In this document: one piece after another, positions 55,106 to 62,956 of the stretch
How the letters are laid out: each line of letters opens with the position of its first letter
How positions within the stretch are numbered: position 1 is the stretch's first letter
The notes under the pieces: generated by a model
Told to the model about the DNA's origin: nothing
The model's database searches: none
Seen by the model: the letters and a program-made list of their open reading frames with translations, nothing else
Position numbers and translations under genes: made by a program
Assembly: GCA_947499125.1 (NCBI GenBank)
Contig: CANMMP010000001.1
Location: forward strand, 186,001 to 250,000
DNA from: an uncultured Pontibacter sp.
GTDB taxonomy: Bacteria > Bacteroidota > Bacteroidia > Cytophagales > Hymenobacteraceae
DNA: 64,000 bases
Direction of reading: 5' to 3'

Positions 55106-56032
55106 TTACTTATAGATAGCTACCTGTGCTTGCTCGTTATTAGACCGGCTGGCACGGTACATCCCTTCCGAGTTAAATGGCATGGCTATACTTCCGGATC
55201 GGTCAACGGCTATCAATCCGCCTTCGCCACCAAACTTCACGAGCTTATCTAACACCACTTCTTCGCAGGCCTGCTGCAATGTGTAGCCTTTATACTCCAT
55301 TAAGCACGACACATCGTAAGCAACAACCGCCCTCAGAAAATACTCGCCATGGCCGGTGCAGGATATTGCGCAGGTCTCGTTGTTGGCATAAGTACCGGAA
55401 CCTATCACAGGGGTGTCGCCGATGCGGTTATAGTTTTTGTTCGTCATGCCTCCTGTGGAGGTGGCAGCCGCCAAGTTACCGTGCTGGTCCAGGGCAACAG
55501 CCCCTACTGTCCCGAACTTTTCTTCGCCGGCCGTATGGTCAAGTATAAACCTGTCCGAATCACGGACTTCGCTCCATTGCTGGTAACGCAGTGGATCAAA
55601 AAAATAAGCCTCGGGCTCGAATACAATATTATGGTTGCGGGCAAACTCTTCGGCACCATAACCGCTCATAAACACATGGTCGGAATGGTCCATTATGGCG
55701 CGTGTAAGCTTTATCGGGTTTCTTATACTATGTACGCCTGCCACTGCACCAGCTTTCAGGGTTTCGCCACACATAATGGCAGCATCCATTTCGTGCCGCC
55801 CGTGTTTCGTAAAAACCGATCCTTTACCGGCATTAAATAAGGGTGTGTCCTCTAGCGATACTACTGTAGCTTCCACCGCATCCAGGGCCGTACCGCCCGA
55901 AGCAAGAATAGCATGGCCGGTATTTATAGCATCTGAAAGAGCTGCTTTATACTTTATTTCAAGATCAGGAGTCATGGAAGCAGGAGTTATAGTTCCGGCC
56001 CCGCCGTGTAACGCTATTGCAAAATCACCCAT
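55106..56032 (-). CDS. Isoaspartyl peptidase / plant-type L-asparaginase
   Basis: A 308-residue N-terminal-nucleophile hydrolase. The N-part MGDFAIALHGGAGTI and the autocleavage site FGTVGAVALD (new N-terminal Thr175) with TSTGGMTNKNYNRIGDTPVIGSG are hallmarks of the family. It has no signal peptide. It cleaves beta-aspartyl dipeptides, including beta-Asp-Arg from cyanophycin, and asparagine. It stands tail to tail with the cyanophycinase gene, 20 bases apart, which fits a joint pathway though they are on opposite strands. Confidence 0.93.
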   Translation of the reverse strand: MGDFAIALHGGAGTITPASMTPDLEIKYKAALSDAINTGHAILASGGTALDAVEATVVSLEDTPLFNAGKGSVFTKHGRHEMDAAIMCGETLKAGAVAGVHSIRNPIKLTRAIMDHSDHVFMSGYGAEEFARNHNIVFEPEAYFFDPLRYQQWSEVRDSDRFILDHTAGEEKFGTVGAVALDQHGNLAAATSTGGMTNKNYNRIGDTPVIGSGTYANNETCAISCTGHGEYFLRAVVAYDVSCLMEYKGYTLQQACEEVVLDKLVKFGGEGGLIAVDRSGSIAMPFNSEGMYRASRSNNEQAQVAIYK

Positions 56033-56150
56033 TTTATAGTTTTTAATTTTTAATTATGCATCGTTTACGCGGCAGCACGGTTGTAGTTTGCTATGTAAAA
56101 AAAGTAAGCGAAAACAGGAGCTTTGCGCTGTAAAACACATCGGAAATTAG

Positions 56151-56158
56151 TATCTTTG
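56151..56158 (+). promoter_or_regulatory. Candidate -7 box of the DUF3127 gene
   Basis: TATCTTTG is an exact TAnnTTTG match 32 bases before the ATG. A TTTG lies at 56122-56125, but the 25-base spacer is longer than usual. Confidence 0.42.
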
Positions 56159-56190
56159 TTTTTAGTTACTAAATAAAACAATCAGAAATT

Positions 56191-56562
56191 ATGTCGTTTG
56201 ATATTCAAGGAAAACTGCACGAGATCTTCGCGGAAAACCAGGTAAGTGATAAGTTTAAGAAGCGCGAGTTTGTGCTTGAGATTCCGGATGGTTCTTATAC
56301 TCAGTATGCTAAATTTCAGCTTACTCAAGATAAGTGCAGCCTGCTTGACCAGTTCCAGAAAGGCCAGGAAGTTAAAGTTACGTTCAACCTGTCAGGTAAG
56401 CCTTTCAACAAGAATGGTGAAACACTTTACTTTACTAACCTGCAGGCCTGGAGACTTGAGCCAGTAAGCGCAGGCGCTAACCAGGGCGGTACACCAGCTG
56501 CAGCTCCTCAGGATGCTCCTTCGTTCTACTCTTCTGACGCTGACAACGATCTGCCTTTCTAA
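56191..56562 (+). CDS. DUF3127 SSB-like protein
   Basis: A 123-residue protein. Residues ~1-95 match DUF3127, an OB-fold-like domain (MSFDIQGKLHEIFAENQVSD, REFVLEI, YAKFQLTQDKCSLLDQF, GQEVKVTFNLSG). A Gly/Ala/Pro linker leads to the acidic tail SDADNDLPF, closely like the SSB C-terminal tip that docks other DNA-repair proteins. It is thus a likely single-strand-binding or protein-docking factor; DNA binding is not shown. A terminator follows directly. Confidence 0.87.
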   Translation: MSFDIQGKLHEIFAENQVSDKFKKREFVLEIPDGSYTQYAKFQLTQDKCSLLDQFQKGQEVKVTFNLSGKPFNKNGETLYFTNLQAWRLEPVSAGANQGGTPAAAPQDAPSFYSSDADNDLPF

Positions 56563-56582
56563 GCAGAAACCTATAAAACAGG

Positions 56583-56606
56583 AAAGCGGGCTTAACGGCC
56601 CGCTTT
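56583..56606 (+). terminator. Terminator after the DUF3127 gene
   Basis: Nine-base arms (AAAGCGGGC and complement) with a six-base loop and a run of seven T. Confidence 0.85.
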
Positions 56607-56690
56607 TTTTGTGCATATTAATTTGTCCTCTCTCGTAAACGGTACAAACTTGTTGGCTTATACTTAAAAACAGGCCCTATTTATACTTCT

Positions 56691-57311
56691 ATGGATGAGC
56701 TCCAACGCCTGATATGGGAAGGCGAAAACGATAAAGTGGATTTTAAGCAGCGGGTAACTCAACCCGAGAAAATAGCCCGTACGATGGTATCGTTTGCCAA
56801 CACCCGTGGTGGGGTTATATTAATAGGTATAAAAGACGATGGAAGTATAACTGGCGTTGACCCCGACGAAGAGAAACACACCCTGCAGTTGGCTGCTAAT
56901 TTTTATTGCAACCCGCCTGTGGCCTTAACCTATGAGGAAATTGAAGCTGAAAAACGTATAGTTTTAAAAGTAACTATAGCCGAGAGCCGCCAGAAACCAC
57001 ACTTTGCTAAAATTAAGGACAATGATTGGCGTGGCTATGTACGTGTAAAGGACACCAGCGTGCAGACAAGTAAAATGGTTGATAAAACATTACGCAACGA
57101 AGCTCCCCGCTTTGAGCGCCTCCCCCTCGACCGCCACGAACTCGCTGCACTGGAATTGCTGCAAAAGCAGCCCCGGCTAACTTTAAAACAATACATGAAA
57201 GCCGCCAACTTATCGGAGCGCCGTGCCTATCGTATTCTGGTAAAACTGGTTATACATGGCTACCTGCGCCTGCACGACAAAGAGAAAGAGGATTATTTTA
57301 CTCTCAGTTAA
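56691..57311 (+). CDS. AlbA_2 (Schlafen-type) domain protein with C-terminal winged helix
   Basis: A 206-residue protein. Residues 5-125 form an AlbA_2 domain: EGENDKVDFKQRVTQPEKIARTMVSFANTRGGVILIGIKDDGSITGVDP, the classical pattern of Schlafen-like and 'divergent AAA_4' proteins. Residues ~140-205 look like a small winged helix (LAALELLQKQPRLTLKQYMKAANLSERRAYRILVKLVIHGYLRL). Proteins of this layout are often called transcriptional regulators, but nucleic-acid or nucleotide targets are unknown. It starts at the ATG 56691, well away from the preceding terminator, and is probably single. Confidence 0.85.
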   Translation: MDELQRLIWEGENDKVDFKQRVTQPEKIARTMVSFANTRGGVILIGIKDDGSITGVDPDEEKHTLQLAANFYCNPPVALTYEEIEAEKRIVLKVTIAESRQKPHFAKIKDNDWRGYVRVKDTSVQTSKMVDKTLRNEAPRFERLPLDRHELAALELLQKQPRLTLKQYMKAANLSERRAYRILVKLVIHGYLRLHDKEKEDYFTLS

Positions 57312-57426
57312 CTATTATCTCGCGAATGCATAAACCACCAATATAAATTTAACACAAACAACACATTTATATATGCCTGTTTTGATGATAGTTACAAATT
57401 GCATATAACTTTAAATAACAAACACC

Positions 57427-57456
57427 TTTGTTTAATGGCTCAATTTTATAATTTTG
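57427..57456 (+). promoter_or_regulatory. Bacteroidota-type promoter of the GAF-domain gene
   Basis: TTTG at 57427-57430 and TAATTTTG at 57449-57456 match both consensus elements (-33 TTTG and -7 TAnnTTTG) with an 18-base spacer. The ATG is 31 bases downstream. This is the best promoter match seen in the window. Confidence 0.65.
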
Positions 57457-57487
57457 TGCTCATCAACAATACATAAAAAGATTTTGT

Positions 57488-58039
57488 ATGGAGTACAGGT
57501 TCGTTCATTACTGGCAATATGAACTTGGTAGAGAAGATAACGAGATTCTGGATGAAGCAGTAACACTAGTTAACAGGCCCAGAACGAATGATTTTCTGAA
57601 GGAAGTTTCTTTGTTTATCAGTCACCATACTGGTGCTGAATTTGTAACCATAGGCCTTATCACAGAAGATAAACGCCATATAAAAACTTGTACATTCCTG
57701 CACAACGAATCCGAAATAGAAAACTTTACTTACTCCTTACTTGGCACCCCATGCGATGCGGTACTTTCCCAGAAGTTCTGTTTTTATCCAACGAAGGTAG
57801 CCGACAGCTTCCCAAATGATTATGAACTGCAGCAGCTGCATATAGAAAGTTACCTGGGTAGCCTTTTTATGAAAGATAATAATGAAGTACTGGGACTGAT
57901 AGCCCTAATGAGCACTAAAACTATTGAGAATGCAGCTTTTGCTGAGCACCTTATATTAGTTCTAAGCCAGGCAATTGAAGAAGAACTATTAAAAATAGAT
58001 GCTTTAGATGAGAAGATAGCCGCAACAATTTCAAATTAG
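57488..58039 (+). CDS. GAF-domain-like protein
   Basis: A 183-residue soluble protein. Residues ~28-175 fit a GAF fold: NDFLKEVSLFISHHTGAEFVTIGLITEDKRHIKTCTFL, then LGTPCDAVLSQKFCFYPTKVADSFPND and ESYLGSLFMKDNNEVLGLIALMSTK, and a closing helix (FAEHLILVLSQAIEEELLK). It could sense a small ligand or redox state (it has Cys residues in the GTPCDAV loop) and act as a partner to a kinase, but there is no output domain. Its stop lies two bases from the stop of the convergent gene. Confidence 0.75.
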   Translation: MEYRFVHYWQYELGREDNEILDEAVTLVNRPRTNDFLKEVSLFISHHTGAEFVTIGLITEDKRHIKTCTFLHNESEIENFTYSLLGTPCDAVLSQKFCFYPTKVADSFPNDYELQQLHIESYLGSLFMKDNNEVLGLIALMSTKTIENAAFAEHLILVLSQAIEEELLKIDALDEKIAATISN

Positions 58040-58041
58040 TG

Positions 58042-58521
58042 TCAGCCTGATGCCTGCTTGAGGAGTTTACCTTTTACATAGGTTTCGGTGTGCGTAAACT
58101 TGCCTTTTTCATCGTAGACCTGCCAAAGTCCATCCCAGTAATAGTGTGTTTCTTTAGGGGTTCTTATTATTCTGGCCTGCCCTGTTCTGCCTAATTGCCC
58201 GTTCTCATGGTATTTCCTGATGAGGATATTATCGGAACCGCGTTTATACTTTTCAATCATGTATAGTCCGCCGCCCGGGTAATAATAACGCCAGGTGCCA
58301 ACCTCCTTGCCATGCCTGAATCGGCCATTCCGAATCAGGTCCTGCTCATTATTTATATAGATCTTCCAGCGGCCATGGTATTCTCCTTCTTTATCGAAAG
58401 CATTTGTTTTAAATGGCTGATACCACTTTTTAATGTACACAGCAGATTTATCTTTAGTCTGAGACTGAACATTAGCTGAAAACAATAAGAGCAGTAAAAT
58501 AATAAAGAGGTTCATTCTCAT
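58042..58521 (-). CDS. Secreted MORN-like repeat protein
   Basis: A 159-residue protein with a signal peptide (LFIILLLLLFSANVQSQ). The mature part has repeated Tyr-Gly/His-Gly motifs of MORN/YwqK-type: EGEYHGRWKIY, RFRHGKEVGTWRYYYPGGGLY, YHENGQLGRTGQ and WDGLWQVYDEKGKFTHTETY. Such repeats are common in Bacteroidota periplasmic proteins; some are annotated as toxin-immunity components without proof. An imperfect palindrome (GAGTTAAA ... TTTAACTC, 58546-58572) lies 25 bases before its start. Confidence 0.75.
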   Translation of the reverse strand: MRMNLFIILLLLLFSANVQSQTKDKSAVYIKKWYQPFKTNAFDKEGEYHGRWKIYINNEQDLIRNGRFRHGKEVGTWRYYYPGGGLYMIEKYKRGSDNILIRKYHENGQLGRTGQARIIRTPKETHYYWDGLWQVYDEKGKFTHTETYVKGKLLKQASG

Positions 58522-58545
58522 AGGGAGCAGTCGTTAAACTTTCAG

Positions 58546-58572
58546 GAGTTAAAAATAATAATTATTTAACTC
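58546..58572. repeat. Inverted repeat before the MORN-like gene
   Basis: Eight-base arms GAGTTAAA and TTTAACTC with an 11-base AT spacer, in the probable leader or promoter of the 58042-58521 gene. It may be an operator, but chance in AT-rich DNA is possible. Confidence 0.3.
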
Positions 58573-58797
58573 TGTAACTAAGATTTTAGTTGTCAATAAC
58601 CCCCTAATTACCAACCTACTATAAAACCGGGCAAAACAGGTATAACATTAACTTTCCGGATTATAGCAAAAATACTATAAAGTATATTACCTCAAAGGCT
58701 TCATCTGCGTACAATATTATAACGGCTCACCCTTAATGCCCGAGCTATACTTGCTGCTTACAACAGCGCATTGGTTTTCACCCTTAACCAAACTTAT

Positions 58798-60225
58798 ATG
58801 CCCAAAACTAAAGCCACCTCCGCTAAAACTAAACCCGAATCAACTGATAATAAGCCCGCCAAAACCAGCAGCGTACGTGTTCCCAAATCAAATGTAAAAA
58901 TTAACCCCGCAGACCGAAAAGTGTTTGTACTGGATACCTCGGTTATACTTTACGACCACAGCGCCATCCAAAATTTCCAGGAACATGATGTAGCTATACC
59001 TATAACTGTACTCGAAGAACTGGATAACTTTAAGAAAGGCAACGATATCAAGAACTTCGAAGCCCGCGAGTTTATACGGTTTATAGATAAATTATCGGCA
59101 GAACACCGCCTGCAGGAATGGATCCCGCTGAATGGAAAGACCAAAGGTAGTTTCCGGGTGATCATGAACGAAAGCTCTAACCTGGATGCTGTAAAAGTTT
59201 TTGGCGACAAGAACGACCACCGTATACTTAATTCGGCTCTTCAGATACAGGAGGAACAGCCCGACCGCAAAGTAGTGCTCGTAACAAAGGATATAAACCT
59301 TCGGCTGAAAGCCCGGGCCCTTAACCTGACATCGGAGGATTATGAAACCGGAAAGATACAGGATGTAGCAGGCCTTTATACCGGCAACGACACCATAGAA
59401 GATGTGCCAGCCAACCTGATAAACGAACTGTATGAAAAAGGCACCTGCGAGGTTAGCAAAGTATTGGCTTCTCCTCCATCTGATAATCACTTTTTTATAC
59501 TTAAGAGCTTCAAGAATTCGGTACTTGCCTACTATAATGCTACCGAAAAAACACTGGAGCGCGTGGATAAACATAGTGCTTTTGGCGTAAAACCCCGTAA
59601 CGCCGAACAGGCTTTTGCCCTGCATGCGCTGCTTAACCCAAATATAAAACTGGTAACCGTACAAGGTGTAGCCGGTACCGGTAAAACGCTTTTGGCGCTG
59701 GCAAGTGCCCTGGAGCAACGCCGTGACTATAAACAGATCTACCTGGCACGCCCTGTTGTGCCGCTGAGTAACAAAGATATTGGCTATTTGCCCGGCGACA
59801 TCAAATCTAAGCTCAACCCTTATATGGAACCTCTGTGGGACAACCTGAAGTATATTCAGAACCAATACCCGGAAAGTAGCAAGGAATACCAGAAGATCAG
59901 GGATATGATAGAACTGGAGAAACTGATGATAACGCCGCTTGCCTATATTCGCGGACGCAGCTTATCTAATATCTATTTTATAGTTGATGAAGCCCAGAAC
60001 CTGACTCCGCACGAAGTGAAAACGATCATCTCCCGGGCAGGTGAAAATACCAAGATCATTTTTACAGGCGACATTTACCAGATCGATACGCCCTACCTAG
60101 ATTCGCAAAGTAACGGGTTGTCGTATTTAATAGACCGGGCTAAAAACCATGCATTGTATGCGCATATAACCCTTATGAAAGGCGAACGCTCGGAACTGGC
60201 TAACCTGGCAAACGAACTCCTATAA
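58798..60225 (+). CDS. PIN-domain / PhoH-type ATPase protein
   Basis: A 475-residue protein from the ATG at 58798 (MPKTKATSAKTKP); a TTG nine codons earlier is less likely. After a Lys/Thr-rich basic leader of ~35 residues comes a PIN nuclease domain (VFVLDTSVILYDHSAIQ, AIPITVLEELDNF, KVFGDKNDHRIL), then a PhoH ATPase with Walker A GVAGTGKTLLALA and FIVDEAQNLT plus GDIYQID. This is the PhoH2 layout, a possible ATP-driven RNA helicase/RNase. Cytoplasmic. A terminator follows. Confidence 0.93.
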   Translation: MPKTKATSAKTKPESTDNKPAKTSSVRVPKSNVKINPADRKVFVLDTSVILYDHSAIQNFQEHDVAIPITVLEELDNFKKGNDIKNFEAREFIRFIDKLSAEHRLQEWIPLNGKTKGSFRVIMNESSNLDAVKVFGDKNDHRILNSALQIQEEQPDRKVVLVTKDINLRLKARALNLTSEDYETGKIQDVAGLYTGNDTIEDVPANLINELYEKGTCEVSKVLASPPSDNHFFILKSFKNSVLAYYNATEKTLERVDKHSAFGVKPRNAEQAFALHALLNPNIKLVTVQGVAGTGKTLLALASALEQRRDYKQIYLARPVVPLSNKDIGYLPGDIKSKLNPYMEPLWDNLKYIQNQYPESSKEYQKIRDMIELEKLMITPLAYIRGRSLSNIYFIVDEAQNLTPHEVKTIISRAGENTKIIFTGDIYQIDTPYLDSQSNGLSYLIDRAKNHALYAHITLMKGERSELANLANELL

Positions 60226-60230
60226 GTATA

Positions 60231-60273
60231 AAAGCCTGGGCTATAGTTTAAAAGCAACTTTAGCCCAGGCTTT
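60231..60273 (+). terminator. Terminator after the PIN-PhoH gene
   Basis: Perfect 13-base arms (AAAGCCTGGGCTA and complement) with a 17-base loop, then T-run. Confidence 0.85.
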
Positions 60274-60290
60274 TTTTAATGCTTCAGAAA

Positions 60291-60821
60291 TTAGCGCTTC
60301 AGATAGCGTTCCTTCAAGATGTTAATGTGGTGACGCTCGTGACCAGGTATAACAAACAATATGCTGCGTACACTTACAGGCTGATCGTTAGCTGTACCCA
60401 GGTTATCGTATACTTCCTCCGGAAAACTCCGGAACAATTTTATAGTTGAATCTCGCACCATAGTATACTCCTCCATCATTGAAGCCATACTTCGCTGGTT
60501 GGCAAATGAATTAGCGGCATAGTCATTTTCCTCGTAGCCGGGCAGGGAGGCTTTTTCACCGCGTGCAATGCATAAAGCCCTGTAAGCAAATATCCTTTCC
60601 GAATCTAACATGTGCTGTACAAGTTCTTTTATAGTCCACTTGCCTGGTGCATAGGCTTTTTCGGCTTCCGCCTCACTTAAACCCGTGAGCAACTCTATCA
60701 CTTCGTTGGCCTGTACCTGCATTAAATCAAACACATCCTCATCGGCTGGTAATAAACCAATGTAGTTTCCAAAGTATGCAGGATATTGACCTGGTTCGGG
60801 GCGGTTATTAGGTAAGCTCAT
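60291..60821 (-). CDS. DinB-family protein
   Basis: A 176-residue four-helix DinB/YfiT-like protein. Metal-ligand His residues show in KWTIKELVQHMLDSERIFAYRAL (first His), and VIPGHERHHINILKERYL near the C-terminus, the typical spacing of a three-His site. DinB proteins may act as metal-dependent thiol-related enzymes; no substrate can be named. It is preceded by the SRPBCC gene with three bases between and is likely co-transcribed with it. Confidence 0.88.
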   Translation of the reverse strand: MSLPNNRPEPGQYPAYFGNYIGLLPADEDVFDLMQVQANEVIELLTGLSEAEAEKAYAPGKWTIKELVQHMLDSERIFAYRALCIARGEKASLPGYEENDYAANSFANQRSMASMMEEYTMVRDSTIKLFRSFPEEVYDNLGTANDQPVSVRSILFVIPGHERHHINILKERYLKR

Positions 60822-60824
60822 AGT

Positions 60825-61379
60825 TTATTTTTTTGCTGTCTGATTTCTGTTGTTGTTAACTAAAAGCTGCAGGTTAGCAAGTCCCTGGCTTATGTGCTGT
60901 TCTGTTTTATAGTTTTGCCAGGCGGCAAGGTAAAGATCCAGGGGCTTATCGATTACAGGTGTGTGCTGATGCCAGGTAAGTGTAGTACCCTGGCCGGTGG
61001 CCTGCAAAGTTAATGTTCCTTCCGATCTGGTTGTGTCGCCTTCTTTCACGAGTTCGTATTGCAGCGTATCCGGGGCAGAGCTAAGCACGAAAAGCATTCG
61101 CCAGTTGCCGGTTTTGTCGCCATTCCAACTCTGCTTTGCCCCAATCCCATACTCAGGACCACCATACATTTCGATCATACTTGGGTCGTAGGTTTTATTC
61201 CAGGCGTTCCACTTTTTCCAGTTGGTTGGGTTGTTCAGCAAAGGAAAGACCTGCTCAGGTGTAGCTTCCAGGTAGACGGACTGCTCCACTACAGCACTTT
61301 TAGGTAATAGCTGCGAACCGCCTGCCAACAAAGCAACCAGTAAGCCCAAACCAGCTCCTATACTTAAAATCAATTTCAT
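60825..61379 (-). CDS. SRPBCC (polyketide cyclase-like) family protein
   Basis: A 184-residue protein with an N-terminal hydrophobic segment (LILSIGAGLGLLVALLAGG), a membrane anchor or signal. The rest matches the START/SRPBCC fold: VYLEATPEQVFPLLNNPTNWKKWNAWN, EMYGGPEYGIGAKQSWNG, TLTLQATGQGTTLTWHQH. Such domains bind hydrophobic ligands. It is expressed with the DinB gene. Function unknown. Confidence 0.86.
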   Translation of the reverse strand: MKLILSIGAGLGLLVALLAGGSQLLPKSAVVEQSVYLEATPEQVFPLLNNPTNWKKWNAWNKTYDPSMIEMYGGPEYGIGAKQSWNGDKTGNWRMLFVLSSAPDTLQYELVKEGDTTRSEGTLTLQATGQGTTLTWHQHTPVIDKPLDLYLAAWQNYKTEQHISQGLANLQLLVNNNRNQTAKK

Positions 61380-61568
61380 AGTTTCTGTAAAATAAGCCAG
61401 CTTAAAACTGCCTAATTAAGTACCAAGTTAAAGCAAGTATAGGGTGCAATACAATAGCAGCAGCATATATATTTTTGAGGGCGCCATAAGTAACAAAATG
61501 TACGCGAAAGCAGCTTAAAGCCAAATAATTGCGTAAGGTATAGCATTATAAACAACTATACAGATACC

Positions 61569-62018
61569 ATGTTACAGGATTTAATACAAAAAGGACTAAA
61601 TATATCGAAGCATGCTATTTTCAGGAGATTTGTGACAAAAGCCGGTGGTTTTCTGGGCAAGCCTGCTAAACTGGCCATGCTGCTAAGTTCGGCTTACGAA
61701 AAGCTGATCGACACCAAAAGTACCGAAGGCGGTTTCTCGCAAATAAAAGAGGTGATGAAGACGTTCATGCGCTTAGTCAGGGCCTATGCCAACGGTAGCT
61801 ATAGGACAGTTTCAAACAAATCGATACTGATCGGTATTGGCGTGTTGCTGTACCTGGTTACTCCCCTCGACCTGATACCGGATTTTATACCTGTGCTGGG
61901 CTTACTTGACGATATCAGTCTGATGGCCTGGTTTGTAGATGCCTTCCAAAAAGAGATCAACAATTTTAAGGCTTGGGAAACCAACCAGGCTGTTATACCA
62001 ACCATGGATACTTTATAA
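61569..62018 (+). CDS. DUF1232 (YkvA-type) membrane protein
   Basis: A 149-residue protein. The DUF1232 signature is in the second half: SILIGIGVLLYLVTPLDLIPDFIPVLGLLDDISLMAWFVDAF, with the conserved PxDLIPDFIP loop and a short membrane helix pair. Family function is unknown. A -7-like TATTTTTG lies at 61470-61477. The gene is convergent with the DUF2062 gene and shares a terminator with it. Confidence 0.9.
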   Translation: MLQDLIQKGLNISKHAIFRRFVTKAGGFLGKPAKLAMLLSSAYEKLIDTKSTEGGFSQIKEVMKTFMRLVRAYANGSYRTVSNKSILIGIGVLLYLVTPLDLIPDFIPVLGLLDDISLMAWFVDAFQKEINNFKAWETNQAVIPTMDTL

Positions 62019-62036
62019 CGGAAATAACTAGAATTA

Positions 62037-62071
62037 AAAAGCCGAAGCTGCATATGGTAGCTTCGGCTTTT
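62037..62071. terminator. Bidirectional terminator between convergent genes
   Basis: Perfect 13-base arms (AAAAGCCGAAGCT and complement) with a nine-base loop. A-run on one side and T-run on the other make it work on both strands, for the DUF1232 and DUF2062 genes. Confidence 0.9.
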
Positions 62072-62119
62072 TTGTTAGTGGCAAATGCCAGTAAAAAGCT
62101 TATACCTAAAGTAAGATCT

Positions 62120-62650
62120 TTAGATCGGCCTCTCTATATTATTTAACAGTATACTTTCCTGCGAATGATCAATTGAATTAACGGGCACAATAGGTACAGG
62201 CAAAAACTTTTTAAACAGCGGAAGTGCTATAAAGTATAACCCCACCCCGATCGGCATAGAAAGTATAGCCCAGGCCGAAATACCAACCAGGTTAGCTACC
62301 CACAATTGACTGATGGCATTTACCCAGTCCGTTTGGAACATAAGTATGATCTCGTCGATAGATAGGCGCAATTCGGACAAGCCAAACCACATGATACCCA
62401 GCTTAATAAAAGGCAGCGCCAGCAAGATCTGTAAAGGTTGCACCAGGTAACCTACAAGCACAGTAGCAGCAATATTCAACCGGAAACGGGCAGCAACAGC
62501 CGTGCTGATCACAGTTGTAATGCCTAAAGCAGGAATTACGCCAATAACAGTCCCCACGGCAATAGTAGCAGCAAGTTTGGGCGGAGTCATGCCCTGTTTT
62601 AAAATATTAAGGATCGGCTGCAGAAGGCGGCGTCTGAAAAATTCTTTCAC
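62120..62650 (-). CDS. DUF2062 membrane protein
   Basis: A 176-residue inner-membrane protein, starting with GTG at 62650 (MKEFFRRRLLQPILNILKQGMTPPKLAATIAVGTVIGVIPALG). The first part with basic helix and GxxxGxxP pattern is the DUF2062 signature; about three membrane segments follow (IAATVLVGYLVQPLQILLALPFI, VGISAWAILSMPIGVGLYFIALPL). In some bacteria DUF2062 is fused to or beside glycosyltransferases; here it is alone. Function unknown. Confidence 0.87.
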   Translation of the reverse strand: MKEFFRRRLLQPILNILKQGMTPPKLAATIAVGTVIGVIPALGITTVISTAVAARFRLNIAATVLVGYLVQPLQILLALPFIKLGIMWFGLSELRLSIDEIILMFQTDWVNAISQLWVANLVGISAWAILSMPIGVGLYFIALPLFKKFLPVPIVPVNSIDHSQESILLNNIERPI

Positions 62651-62956
62651 GGGTAAAAGCCGGGGCTCTCAGTTAAAATGGATGCTATAAAAAAACTGTA
62701 ATAGGTTGGCCTGCAGGTTGCGCTATAGTTACAATAGAATAGCTTGCTGCAAAATTACGCTATTAATACGTAGTTCCTGCTAAAGTAACCCCGGTTTTTA
62801 ATGTTTGTAACACATTATTTTCTAATGTATTACACTTGGTCCTCTTCTTTAATTTAAAGAGATCAATGGTGTAACAAATAAATTTTGAACTCATGTTAAA
62901 CTATAAGACTTAAGTAAAGTCTAAACCCCATCTAAACTATACTCAAGATCTTATAC
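62651..62956. other. Divergent intergenic region before the TonB receptor
   Basis: 306 bases between the DUF2062 and TonB-receptor starts. The only element seen is the imperfect palindrome at 62806-62834 with a further TGTAACA copy at 62870-62876. No exact TAnnTTTG box was found. Confidence 0.5.
62806..62834. promoter_or_regulatory. Near-perfect inverted repeat upstream of the TonB receptor
   Basis: Arms TGTAACACATTA and TAATGTATTACA match at 11 of 12 bases around a five-base spacer. A third TGTAACA half-site lies 36 bases further on. The receptor ATG is 122 bases downstream. Confidence 0.5.

Noticed and set aside
55349..55840. 163-codon plus-strand frame
   Set aside because: Antisense to the isoaspartyl peptidase, whose active-site motifs are intact.
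59092..59865. 257-codon minus-strand frame
   Set aside because: Lies wholly antisense to the PIN-PhoH gene and has no recognisable family pattern.
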